This document shows, piece by piece, positions 1-7,793 of a DNA stretch of 25,478 nucleotides. The position numbers and the translations under genes were made by a program. Positions within the stretch are counted from its first letter, which is position 1, and each line of letters begins with the position of its first letter. The notes below the pieces were generated by a model. That model did not search any database. It worked only from the letters and a program-made list of their open reading frames with translations, and was not told where the DNA came from. Source of the stretch: Candidatus Sumerlaeota bacterium (lineage in GTDB: Bacteria; Sumerlaeota; Sumerlaeia; JADFCT01); the NCBI GenBank assembly GCA_026398575.1, contig JAPLSP010000450.1, positions 1 to 25,478 on the forward strand, read 5' to 3'.

Positions 1-1
1 A

Positions 2-88
2 GCCAGGATACAAAGGTTACAAAAAAATCTGAAGACCAGGTATCAGGGGGCCTTTGAGCAGGAGATGGAAGGGGAAGGACGCAGCTGA
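2..88 (+). CDS. possible 3' end of an upstream gene (partial)
   Basis: This frame is open from the window edge for 28 codons and ends at TGA 86-88. The other two + frames stop earlier, at about 32 and 57. The peptide is charged and helix-like (it contains KNLKTRYQ and FEQEMEGEG), which fits a C-terminal tail but not any family I recognise. It is too short to assign, and its coding status rests only on the open frame and its position before the next gene. Confidence 0.3.
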   Translation, partial: ARIQRLQKNLKTRYQGAFEQEMEGEGRS

Positions 89-255
89 CTGCCGCGACTT
101 CCTGCAAAACCGCCCTGCCACAAACGCAAAAGCAATTGTCATATCAGCCTGGGAGCGAGTCAACCGGAAAAGCAGTCTTCCTCGCTAACCGGCTTGACTT
201 CCGATCCAAGGTCTGCAAGCGTGGGTCCGAACATTTCATGGAGGAAGCGCGCGCG

Positions 256-3165
256 ATGCTCAGAATTGAATTATCCGCAGGATCAAGCCGGCGGCTGTTG
301 TCTTGGCAGCGGAATTGGCTTATAATGTTGGGCGCGCTTTGCCTGGGGCATGCCGTCAACATCTTGGGCGCATCCGCTGCCGAAAACGCTCCAGCCGCAG
401 GATCTGCGCCCGCTGCAAAAAATACGCCCGCCGCAAAAAATACGCCTATCGCCGCAGCCGCGCGCCCCACGGCCGATCTGAGAGTGAGTATCTGCGATCC
501 TTACCTGTCGCCCCTGACTGGCGCCGGATGGGAAATACCCAAAGAAGTCCCTGAAACCGAATTGCCCAAGATCGAGGCGCAGATGGTGGTTCCCCCTGCC
601 CTTGCCTCGCGCTCGCCCACGCTGGACGGACGCCTGAAGGAAGCGGTTTGGAACACGGCGCCGGCGGCGCTCAGCTTCCGCTTTTGCAGCGGCGGAGAGA
701 TCGAACCGGCAAGGACTCAAACCTTGTTGCGCATTCTCCAGGACGACACGGCGCTTTACATCGGCGTCGTCTGCAACGACGAGCGCATTCAAAACCTGGA
801 GCGGGACGGGGCCAAGATCAAGGAGATGCTCAAAGACAACGCGCTGGAGATTTCCATTGATCCGGAAGCCAATCTGGCCGACGCCTCGACGACGCGTTTC
901 TTCCGCATTCCGGCGCTGGGACGCGAGTGGCTCAAAGACGACGCCAGGTATCAGGAAAAATCTCCCGCATGGGACATTGAGGTTTCGCTCCAACCCGGCA
1001 GCTGGAGCGCGGAGATCCGCCTGCCGTGGTGGAGTTTCGATCCAACGCCCAATTTCCGGCAAACCTGGCTGATCAACGTGGTTCGCATCCGCAATCCCTC
1101 CGCCCCGAACACCCCCTGGTCGCCCTTCGATCAAACCGGCGAGCGAGCGCGGCCAAGCGCCACTTCCGAAACCGGCGGCGGCGATCCCCACACGCGCAAT
1201 TCGTCCTGGGGCCGCGTCGAGCCGATCCAAGGCCTGCTGCGCGAACGGATGCCGCGGCTGAAACTGAATCGGGATTTCGCGCCGTTCCTCTGGAGCATCA
1301 AGGACCTGAGCGTCATCGCTGCCGAAGGCGCCAATTTTCACGAAAGCCATTGCGTCATCGCCAATCGCACGAGCGCCGACAGAAAGATCGTTCTGACGGC
1401 GACGGCGCGCTCGAGCGGATGGCGCGAAGCCCACTCGCAGGAGGAAATGGTCTTCCAAGCGGGCCAGGAACGCCGCATTCTCAAACTCTATGGCGTGGAT
1501 TCGCCCGGAGAGCATTGGCTCAGATACACGATTCTGGATCGAACGACCGGGCGGATATTGCGCCGTTCGCCGGAATATCACATCTGGCCCGCCAAAGAGG
1601 AGAAGACCTTGTCGCTGCGAATAGCGAGCGGCGAGCGGGCGCATGGCTCGTTCATCCTGACCACACAGCGCAATCTCAAGGACCTCCGCATCGAGCCGAT
1701 GGATTTGTTCCGCGGCTCGCAGATCATTTTCGCCAAGACCCTCGCCGTGCGCCAGCTGCAGTCCGTGCGTCTGAACAAGGCCTGGCGGTTCGACAGCCGC
1801 GACGCGCGCGCCTTCGTGCCCGCTCTGGAGTGGCAGGCCGATTTGCTGGCGCCGGCTCAGGACCCCTTCAGCATGGTTCAATTCGATGAACGGCAATTTT
1901 GGCTGACGGTTGATAGCCGGAACATGGAGCCGGGAATCTATGAAGGAAAGGTGAGGATAACGGAGCAAACCAAGCCTTTGGCGGAGATTCCGTTGCGCGT
2001 CGAAGTGACCACGGCCGAAGCGGCGGACCCGTTCCGGCCTTTTTTCAGTCTCTGGTCGCAATGGAGCGACGCGCGCATGGCCGGAACGCTGGCCGCAAGC
2101 CTCAAGCGCTTTGGCGTCAATTCCTTATACCGCCCCTTGAGCGTCAACACGCGCGGCGGACTGCAATGGACGAGCGTCGAAAGCGCGATGCTCGAAGCCG
2201 CCGGCGCCAATGCGATGGAACTGACCCTGGCCGCGCCTGCCGCGCTCTTCTACTCCGAAAGCGCGCGGACCAACCTCAAGCAGATTCTCACTCAGGAACA
2301 TGAGCGCCGTTCGACCGCCGCCATCTGCCTGGCGATGGATGATATTCCCTATGGCAAGGGACTGCTAACCTCGTACGAGTTCGTCAAAACTCAGATTCCC
2401 TGGGCGCGGACGGCCTGCGCCCTCACGGCGATGACCCCGCGGCTGAAGGATTCCGCCCTGCTGCTCGATGATTGGTATTTATCTTCCGGGATACAAGACA
2501 CGCTGGGAGGCGCCGGGGCGTTGAAACAGGCGGCTGCGGACGCCTCCTGGAAGGAATATATCCGGTCGCACCATTCGCGCAACCGCTTCATCGCGCTAAG
2601 CGCGGCGCCCAGCAAGGCCTCTCCCGGCGAGGCGGCGGTTTGGCTGCGGGAAGGCTTCTGGTACGCCTGGCGCAACACCCTTGACGGCCTGGCCATCCGC
2701 TTGCAGTCCGCCGAAAGCGGCCGCGCGCAGGAGAACCTGGAAGGCGCGGCGGACCTGAGCGACGTCTCATTTTGGGCCGAGGCGGGAAAGCTGGGGCAGA
2801 TGGCGGTGGTATCGCGCCAATTGGAGGCGTTGAGCGACGGCGCTGAAGACTACGCGCTGCTGGGGTGGTACGCGAGGCGCATCCGGGAGATGAAGGAGAT
2901 CGCAAATCCCACGCGCGCGCAAAAGAAACAAATCGCGCGCATGGAGGAGGCGTATCAGTCGGTGATGGAAGAAAAGAACCTCGAAACGCCGGCCAATAAA
3001 GAGCCGGGCAAAACCCCTTCCAAAAACGTGGTCGCCCAGGCCGAAGCCGCGCAAGCGCGCGCGAGTTGCGAATCCTATCGCCAGCGATTGTTCGACGCGT
3101 TGCTCGAGCCCGAGGAGCTGAGCAAACGCATTACCGAATCCGCGGCAAAAGACAAAAAGAAGTAG
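256..3165 (+). CDS. exported CBM9-like / DUF4091 glycoside hydrolase-like protein
   Basis: A large exported protein, probably acting on polysaccharide outside the cytoplasm. I chose ATG 256 (969 residues) because GAGGAAG lies 8 bases upstream and the product then starts with a signal peptide: an Arg-containing start, the hydrophobic run WLIMLGALCLGHAVNIL, and a likely cut after ASA. ATG 238 and an in-frame TTG 136 are alternatives. An Ala/Pro-rich linker follows (about residues 38-72). Residues about 115-300 resemble the CBM9-like sugar-binding fold seen in exported hydrolases (PTLDGRLKEAVW, then ALYIGVVCND). The middle has the β-sandwich signature FWLTVDSRNMEPGIYEGKV (about 548-566). The C-terminal third resembles a DUF4091 TIM barrel, with ALSDGAEDYALLGWY near its end. 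The tail is Lys-rich. Catalytic residues cannot be named by eye and the substrate is unknown. It ends in front of a long inverted repeat. Confidence 0.75.
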   Translation: MLRIELSAGSSRRLLSWQRNWLIMLGALCLGHAVNILGASAAENAPAAGSAPAAKNTPAAKNTPIAAAARPTADLRVSICDPYLSPLTGAGWEIPKEVPETELPKIEAQMVVPPALASRSPTLDGRLKEAVWNTAPAALSFRFCSGGEIEPARTQTLLRILQDDTALYIGVVCNDERIQNLERDGAKIKEMLKDNALEISIDPEANLADASTTRFFRIPALGREWLKDDARYQEKSPAWDIEVSLQPGSWSAEIRLPWWSFDPTPNFRQTWLINVVRIRNPSAPNTPWSPFDQTGERARPSATSETGGGDPHTRNSSWGRVEPIQGLLRERMPRLKLNRDFAPFLWSIKDLSVIAAEGANFHESHCVIANRTSADRKIVLTATARSSGWREAHSQEEMVFQAGQERRILKLYGVDSPGEHWLRYTILDRTTGRILRRSPEYHIWPAKEEKTLSLRIASGERAHGSFILTTQRNLKDLRIEPMDLFRGSQIIFAKTLAVRQLQSVRLNKAWRFDSRDARAFVPALEWQADLLAPAQDPFSMVQFDERQFWLTVDSRNMEPGIYEGKVRITEQTKPLAEIPLRVEVTTAEAADPFRPFFSLWSQWSDARMAGTLAASLKRFGVNSLYRPLSVNTRGGLQWTSVESAMLEAAGANAMELTLAAPAALFYSESARTNLKQILTQEHERRSTAAICLAMDDIPYGKGLLTSYEFVKTQIPWARTACALTAMTPRLKDSALLLDDWYLSSGIQDTLGGAGALKQAAADASWKEYIRSHHSRNRFIALSAAPSKASPGEAAVWLREGFWYAWRNTLDGLAIRLQSAESGRAQENLEGAADLSDVSFWAEAGKLGQMAVVSRQLEALSDGAEDYALLGWYARRIREMKEIANPTRAQKKQIARMEEAYQSVMEEKNLETPANKEPGKTPSKNVVAQAEAAQARASCESYRQRLFDALLEPEELSKRITESAAKDKKK

Positions 3166-3190
3166 GATGATTGTAATGCGGTTGGGCGCA

Positions 3191-3314
3191 GCGCCAGCTT
3201 TTGGAGTGCGGTTGCTTGCTGCCGCTTTTTGTACGCCGGTCTTGAGGAAAATAGAAGCAAAAGCGGCAGCAAGCAACCGCACACCAAAATCTGGCGCACT
3301 CCAAAAGCTGGCGC
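3191..3314. repeat. long imperfect inverted repeat with an internal duplication
   Basis: Two arms face each other across a short spacer. A perfect 23-bp match pairs 3207-3229 with 3259-3281, and a perfect 19-bp match pairs 3191-3209 with 3296-3314. The right arm carries 14 extra bases (3282-3295) that look like a diverged copy of the outer arm: CACCAAAATCTGGC beside CACTCCAAAAGCTGGC. Folded, it would give a long hairpin with a bulge. It lies between two same-strand genes and has no T-run after the stem, so it looks like a mobile or amplified extragenic palindrome rather than a terminator. Confidence 0.85.
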
Positions 3315-3368
3315 CGTTCTCACCCGCAATAATCTCTTCCTCCGCACCTGAATATTTGTGATGAACTT

Positions 3369-4805
3369 ATGTCAGCGGATATGCAAACCATAGCCAATAA
3401 GGTTGGCCAATCGCCTTCCGCGCGCGATTGCGCGCTGCTCGCGCTGCTGGCTTTCGCGGCGCTGCTGCCCGGCGTCTTCTCGAAAGTTACATGGCTCAAC
3501 GCCGAAGAGCGCATCTGGAACGCGACGCAAACCATGCTGCGCACGGGCGATTATCTGGTCCCCCACCTCGACGGCAAACCGCATCTGACCAAGCCGCCGC
3601 TGGTTTACTGGATGGGCGCGGCGACCGGACGAATCCTGGGGCGCGACGACGTCCTGATCGTCCGCCTTCCCGGCATGCTCTGCGCTATTTTCAGCGCCCT
3701 CATGACTTACGCCTGGGCGTGCCGGTTGCGGTCGCGCCGCGTCGGCGTATTCGCCGCGCTGATCCTGTTGTCGAGTTTGCTCTTCGTCACGCGCGCCCAG
3801 GTGGCGGTTTTCGATATGCCTTTGACCGCCGCCGTCATCATGGCGGTCTATGGCGCGTGGCGGTGGGTGACGGGCGGTTCGCGCGCAGGAGCGGCGGCGC
3901 TGTTCGCGGGAGCGGTCCTGGGATTCATGATCAAAGGCCCGGTTGCCTGGCTTCATATCGGACTTGCCGTCATCATCAGCCTGGCCTTGCGGCGCGAACT
4001 CCGGCGCCTGGTATCGCTGCGCGCCCTGGGTTTCATGGCAGGCGTGATCGTCTGCAGCCTGCCGTGGTATCTTTACATCGTCATGCATGAGCCTGAAGGA
4101 ATTAAAGTTTTTTTCGGTCAACTCGCGCAACGCTTTGCGAAGGTACCCGGCGAGACCGCCGGACATCACGAGCCCATCTATCAATATCTGCTGTGGCTGC
4201 CGCACGACCTGGCGCCCTGGACGCTTTTCATCCCTGTATTGGCGATTCATTGGCTGCGCCGTCCGCGCGTCGCCTTCGAGAAGCCGCAGAAAATGCTGCT
4301 GCTTTGGTTTGCGGCGGGGCTGGCGTGCTTTTCAGTCGTCTCCTCAAAGCAGAGCTTCTATCTCCTGCCGCTTTTTCCCGCCGCGGCCATCGCTATGGCT
4401 TGGAGCATGGAGGAAATCCTGAGCGGCAATGGCAAAGCGCTGGCCTGGATGCGCGCCGCGCTGGCGCTCTGGGGCGTTGTCTTCCTCGGTTGCGCGATCG
4501 GTCTGCCGATTTTTTTCTGGATTCGCATCGGCGCGCCCGTCGCTTTATGCGCGATGATCGGCGTGATGATGGCGGCGGTGAGCATCATTATCGGCGCCTA
4601 TTGCTGGAAGCGGCGCCTTCAACATGCCTTAATTGCCGCAATGGCCGGCTGGTTTCTGTTTGTCCCCGTCTTCTTCGGCTATTTCAATCCTCGTCATCGC
4701 TATATCCAGGAAAACAAGAATTCTCCGGAACGAGCCGCCTACGAAGCACGCGTGGACTATTTCAACAGTGTCTTTCACATCCCGAAGAAAACCAAGAAAA
4801 AGTGA
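3369..4805 (+). CDS. PMT/ArnT-family (GT39/GT83-like) membrane glycosyltransferase
   Basis: An integral membrane glycosyltransferase of the dolichyl-phosphate-mannose/ArnT type (PMT_2), which uses lipid-phosphate sugars to glycosylate lipids or proteins on the outer face of the inner membrane. The N-terminal periplasmic loop after the first hydrophobic segment carries the family pattern: WLNAEERIW (the family's acidic DE position appears here as EE), then GDYLVPHLDGKPHLTKPPLVYW. Many hydrophobic segments follow (LGFMIKGPVAWL, LRALGFMAGVIVCSLPWYLY, FAAGLACFSVV). The 478-residue length fits the shorter bacterial members. The tail is basic (KKTKKK). No strong ribosome-binding site is visible, and ATG 3381 is an alternative start. 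Acceptor and donor cannot be read from the sequence. It stands alone between repeat-bearing gaps. Confidence 0.85.
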   Translation: MSADMQTIANKVGQSPSARDCALLALLAFAALLPGVFSKVTWLNAEERIWNATQTMLRTGDYLVPHLDGKPHLTKPPLVYWMGAATGRILGRDDVLIVRLPGMLCAIFSALMTYAWACRLRSRRVGVFAALILLSSLLFVTRAQVAVFDMPLTAAVIMAVYGAWRWVTGGSRAGAAALFAGAVLGFMIKGPVAWLHIGLAVIISLALRRELRRLVSLRALGFMAGVIVCSLPWYLYIVMHEPEGIKVFFGQLAQRFAKVPGETAGHHEPIYQYLLWLPHDLAPWTLFIPVLAIHWLRRPRVAFEKPQKMLLLWFAAGLACFSVVSSKQSFYLLPLFPAAAIAMAWSMEEILSGNGKALAWMRAALALWGVVFLGCAIGLPIFFWIRIGAPVALCAMIGVMMAAVSIIIGAYCWKRRLQHALIAAMAGWFLFVPVFFGYFNPRHRYIQENKNSPERAAYEARVDYFNSVFHIPKKTKKK

Positions 4806-4862
4806 TAGATGGATCATTCCCAAGTTGGACCGGAAGCGACGCTTCTCGAAAAAAAAATATCT

Positions 4863-4892
4863 ATTGTTTTGTCACACATTATTTTGTCACTG
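4863..4892. repeat. 15-bp tandem repeat, two copies (TTTTGTCAC family)
   Basis: Two head-to-tail 15-bp units with the core TTTTGTCAC, at 4863-4877 and 4878-4892. The first unit is identical to one of the four units at 20551-20610, so the same family sits at two loci about 15.7 kb apart. The rest of the 4806-5031 gap shows nothing else that I can support. Confidence 0.8.
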
Positions 4893-5031
4893 CATGAATG
4901 ACCGCCATTGTCGCTGTATTAATGGCTTGCTTTGAAGCCGTGTTTTGCGCATCTTTGTCTCAACAATTATTTCAATGTGAGCCGTCGGAATTCATTCCCA
5001 GCAGCTCGCTATTTTTGAAAGGGGAGTCATT

Positions 5032-5604
5032 ATGGAGTTAAAAGGATCGAAAACCGAGAAAAACCTGATGGCCGCCTTTGCCGGTGAGTCGCAGGCGCGC
5101 AACCGCTACACCTTCGCCGCTTCCAAAGCAAAGGAAGAAGGATTCGTGCAGATCGCGGACGTTTTCACGGAAACCGCCCAGAATGAAAGCGAACATGCCA
5201 AACGCCTTTTCAAGCTCATGGGCGGTGGCGAAATCGAAATCACCGGCGCCTTCCCGGCCGGCCCTATCGGCACGACGTCGGAAAATCTGGCGAATAGCGC
5301 GGCGGGCGAGAACCATGAGCAAACCTCCATGTACCCCGGCTTTGCCAAAATCGCGCGCGAGGAAGGCTTCGAAGTCATTGCCAAAGTGTTCGAATCCATC
5401 GCCGTAGCCGAAAGACAGCATGAGAAACGCTTCCGGGCGCTCAAGGCCAATGTGGACTCGGGCAAGGTTTTCAAAAAAGACAAGGAAGTCACATGGCGCT
5501 GCCGCAATTGCGGCTGGATTCACACCGGGACCGACGCCCCCAAAGCCTGCCCCGCCTGCGCCCATCCCCAAGCCCATTTCGAAGTCTTGGCCGAGAATTG
5601 GTAA
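5032..5604 (+). CDS. rbr: rubrerythrin (peroxide-reducing diiron protein)
   Basis: A cytoplasmic rubrerythrin of 190 residues. The family reduces hydrogen peroxide to water using electrons passed through a rubredoxin-like site, mainly in anaerobes. The ferritin-like four-helix domain keeps the expected diiron ligands: E19, E52 with H55, E93, E96, and E127 with H130. The C-terminal rubredoxin-like iron site has both pairs, C157/C160 (CRNC) and C173/C176 (CPAC). Start ATG 5032 follows GGGGAG at a good distance. It heads a same-strand set with a thiol peroxidase and a flavodiiron protein, which supports a shared role in oxygen and peroxide tolerance. The gaps are long enough that separate promoters are possible. 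Nothing looks truncated. Confidence 0.97.
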   Translation: MELKGSKTEKNLMAAFAGESQARNRYTFAASKAKEEGFVQIADVFTETAQNESEHAKRLFKLMGGGEIEITGAFPAGPIGTTSENLANSAAGENHEQTSMYPGFAKIAREEGFEVIAKVFESIAVAERQHEKRFRALKANVDSGKVFKKDKEVTWRCRNCGWIHTGTDAPKACPACAHPQAHFEVLAENW

Positions 5605-5639
5605 AAAAAACGATGGGCTTGGGGTTTGGAGTTTTTGAA

Positions 5640-5682
5640 GTCGGACAGGTAAGACGCGTCGGACGGGTCAGACGCGTCTGAC
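5640..5682. repeat. 18-bp tandem repeat, about 2.4 copies
   Basis: Units at 5640-5657 and 5658-5675 differ at two positions. They share GTCGGAC and AGACGC, and a partial third unit GTCTGAC follows at 5676-5682. It lies between the rubrerythrin and thiol peroxidase genes. No protein or RNA reading is suggested. Confidence 0.75.
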
Positions 5683-5790
5683 AAAGAAAATTGATTGTCT
5701 AAAATCCAGGCTCTGAGCTCGCGATTTCAGATTTGCCATTTTGATATATCAATTTTGTATCTCCAACTGCGCAAGGGAAAGGAACCTCCC

Positions 5791-6300
5791 ATGACCGACA
5801 GGACTGTAACATTCAAAGGCAGCCCGCTGAAGATTGTGGGCAATCCCGTCAAGGAAGGCGACAAGGCGCCGGATTTTGAGGCGCTCGATAATGGCCTCGC
5901 TCCGGTCAAGTTCTCCTCACTGAAGGGCAAGACCGTCGTGATCTGTTCGGTGCCGTCGCTCGATACGTCCGTCTGCGACCTCGAGATGAGACGCTTCAAC
6001 ACCGAAGCAGCGAAACTCGGGCCCAACGTCCAGATCCTCTGCATCAGCGCGGATTTGCCTTTCGCGCAAAAACGCTGGTGCGGCGCAGCCGGGGCCAATG
6101 CCGTCATGACCCTGTCGGATCACCGTGAAGTCGCCTTCGGCAAGGCCTATGGCGTCCTGATCGAATCCTGGCGTTTGCTCGCGCGCGCCGTCTTTGTCAT
6201 AGACAAATCCGGCGTCGTGCGCCACGCCCAGCTCGTTCCCGAAATCTCCCAAGAACCCGACTACAAAGCCGCCCTCGACGCCACCGCCCAATGCTTGTAG
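5791..6300 (+). CDS. tpx: thiol peroxidase (Tpx-type peroxiredoxin)
   Basis: A 169-residue atypical 2-Cys peroxiredoxin that reduces peroxides using a thiol donor such as thioredoxin. The peroxidatic cysteine is C62 in the family context PSLDTSVCDLE, and the resolving cysteine is C97 in KRWCGAAG. E. coli Tpx has these at nearly the same positions (C61 and C95). ATG 5791 is preferred because it is preceded by AAGGGAAAGGA and gives the standard Tpx N terminus (MTDRTVTFKGSPL...). An in-frame extension to 5695 runs through non-coding-looking sequence. The gene sits between rubrerythrin and the flavodiiron protein, so this looks like a peroxide and oxygen defence neighbourhood. Confidence 0.96.
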   Translation: MTDRTVTFKGSPLKIVGNPVKEGDKAPDFEALDNGLAPVKFSSLKGKTVVICSVPSLDTSVCDLEMRRFNTEAAKLGPNVQILCISADLPFAQKRWCGAAGANAVMTLSDHREVAFGKAYGVLIESWRLLARAVFVIDKSGVVRHAQLVPEISQEPDYKAALDATAQCL

Positions 6301-6307
6301 TGTGTTA

Positions 6308-6382
6308 GTAGTTCCAACTTTAGGTGGCGCTCGTAGTTCCAACTTTAGTTGGCGCTCGTAGTTCCAACTTTAGTTGGCGCTA
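6308..6382. repeat. 25-bp tandem repeat, three near-perfect copies
   Basis: Units at 6308-6332, 6333-6357 and 6358-6382 differ at one internal base in unit 1 and at the last base of unit 3. Each starts GTAGTTCCAAC and contains CCAAC-TTTA-GTTGG, a 5-bp stem with a 4-base loop, so each copy can form a small hairpin. The array starts 8 bases after the thiol peroxidase stop codon and runs into the short open frame at 6349-6486. Confidence 0.9.
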
Positions 6383-6486
6383 GCCAAGCAGGCGCCATAC
6401 AAGAGGAAGAACACGAGGCCAAGCTCAAAGCGGCCTTGAAAATACTTCAAACCCAACTGGAGGAGGCGAAGCGCAAGAGCACATGA
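6349..6486 (+). pseudogene. short coiled-coil-like open frame, possible 3' remnant of a gene
   Basis: A 45-codon frame with a possible TTG start inside the 25-bp repeat. From about 6409 onward it reads like real protein: charged and heptad-like, with EEEHEAKLKAALKILQTQLE, ending EEAKRKST. Its TGA (6484-6486) overlaps the ATG of the flavodiiron gene (6483) as ATGA, the usual sign of translational coupling. No normal start is visible, because upstream of about 6383 the frame is repeat sequence. I infer either a gene whose 5' end was replaced by the repeat array or a very short coupled leader. It is not assigned to a family. Confidence 0.35.
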
Positions 6487-7685
6487 GTCAAATCTATCAT
6501 CCCCAGCAAATCAGCGAACACGTTTATTGGGTCGGCGCCATTGACTGGACGCTGCGCGATTTTCACGGCTACCTGACCCAGCGCGGAACGACCTACAACG
6601 CGTTCCTGATCAAATCCGGCAAGACGATCCTGATTGACACCGTCAAGGCGCCTTTCTGCGACGAGTTCTTTTCGCGCATCGCGTCCGTCGTTCCCTTGAG
6701 CCAGATTGACTACGTCGTCTCCAATCATACCGAGATGGATCACTCCGGCTGTCTGCCGGATATTCTGCGCGAGGCGCCGCGCGCGCAACTGATCGCCTCG
6801 CCCAACGGAGCGCGCGACCTCAAGCGCCATTTCAAGTTCGACCGCGAGATCGCCATTGCGCAAGACGGCCAGACGCTTGATCTGGGCGGCGCGCAGCTGG
6901 CCGTCTATCATACGCCCATGCTGCACTGGCCCGACAGCATGGTGACGTGGTTCGAACAGGACGGCATCCTGTTTTCGCAAGACGCGTTCGGGATGCACCT
7001 GGCCAGCTGCGAACGCTTCGCCGACGAGATCAGCCATGACGTTCTGCTTTATGAGGCGGCCAAATACTACGCCAATATCCTGCTGCCTTTCTCTTCCCTT
7101 ATTCCGAAGACTCTCAAGCGGCTGACGGACCTGAACCTGCCGCTGCGCATGATCGCGCCGGATCATGGCCCCCTCTATCGCAAAGACCTGACGTGGATTG
7201 TGGAGCGATACATGGAATGGGCCGGGCAAAAGCCCGCGCGCAAGGCGGTCATCGTTTACGCCACCATGTGGCAAAGCACCGAGAAGATGGCCGCCGCCAT
7301 CGAGGACGGATTGATGTCGGGCGGCGTGGCGGTCAAGCGCATGCCGCTGAGCGTCTCGCACCGCAGCGACGTGGCCCTCGAGATGCTCGACACCGGCGCG
7401 CTGATTTGCGGCGCGCCGACGCTGAACAACGGCCTCTTTCCCTCGATGGCCGATTGCCTGACTTATCTTGGCGGGTTGCGCCCCAAGAACCGCATCGGCG
7501 CGGCATTCGGTTCTTATGGATGGGGCCAGCGCTCCGTAACGATCATGAACGAGATGCTCAAAAGCATGGGGGTCGAACTGGCGCATCCGGGCTTGAGCGT
7601 CAGGTATGCTCCGGATGATAATGAATTGAATGAATGCGGCCAAATGGGCGCCGCCATCGCCCAAGCACTAACCAAAGAGATTTGA
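6483..7685 (+). CDS. flavodiiron protein (A-type flavoprotein, oxygen/NO reductase)
   Basis: A 400-residue cytoplasmic flavodiiron protein. These reduce oxygen to water (some reduce nitric oxide) in anaerobes. The N-terminal metallo-β-lactamase domain holds a complete diiron set: H82, E84, D86 and H87 (HTEMDH), H148, D167 and H228. The C-terminal flavodoxin-like FMN domain starts near residue 255 with VIVYATMWQSTEKMA and includes GAPTLNNGLFPS and GSYGWGQRS. Length fits the minimal class without extra rubredoxin or flavin-reductase domains, so a separate rubredoxin would be the expected donor. ATG 6483 follows GGAGGAGG at 6459-6466, a long 16-base spacing, and overlaps the stop of the short upstream frame. 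The stop codon lies inside the first unit of a 7-bp tandem repeat. Confidence 0.96.
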   Translation: MSQIYHPQQISEHVYWVGAIDWTLRDFHGYLTQRGTTYNAFLIKSGKTILIDTVKAPFCDEFFSRIASVVPLSQIDYVVSNHTEMDHSGCLPDILREAPRAQLIASPNGARDLKRHFKFDREIAIAQDGQTLDLGGAQLAVYHTPMLHWPDSMVTWFEQDGILFSQDAFGMHLASCERFADEISHDVLLYEAAKYYANILLPFSSLIPKTLKRLTDLNLPLRMIAPDHGPLYRKDLTWIVERYMEWAGQKPARKAVIVYATMWQSTEKMAAAIEDGLMSGGVAVKRMPLSVSHRSDVALEMLDTGALICGAPTLNNGLFPSMADCLTYLGGLRPKNRIGAAFGSYGWGQRSVTIMNEMLKSMGVELAHPGLSVRYAPDDNELNECGQMGAAIAQALTKEI

Positions 7686-7725
7686 GATTTGAGATTTGAG
7701 ATCTGAGATCTGAAATTTGAAATAT
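7677..7725. repeat. 7-bp tandem repeat, seven units (GAGATTT family)
   Basis: Seven consecutive 7-bp units: GAGATTT three times, GAGATCT twice, then GAAATTT and GAAATAT. The first unit supplies the last codons and the stop of the flavodiiron gene (GAG ATT TGA). Units decay towards the 3' end. Confidence 0.9.
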
Positions 7726-7793
7726 CCGAGTGAGAGACGAATTCTCATTCCAACAACGTAAGAGGTTAATGTCTCGATAGGAGCGGATGCCAA

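Noticed and set aside
283..2061. 592-codon open frame on the minus strand opposite the DUF4091 protein
   Set aside because: It is Arg/Gly-rich shadow sequence caused by high-GC codon use. The + strand product has a signal peptide and recognisable domains.
4836..4860. Small hairpin followed by an A-run as a terminator after the glycosyltransferase
   Set aside because: The run is A on the coding strand, not T, and the stem (GAAGC/GCTTC) is only 5 bp.
6447..7664. 405-codon minus-strand open frame
   Set aside because: It is antisense to a complete flavodiiron protein with all metal ligands.
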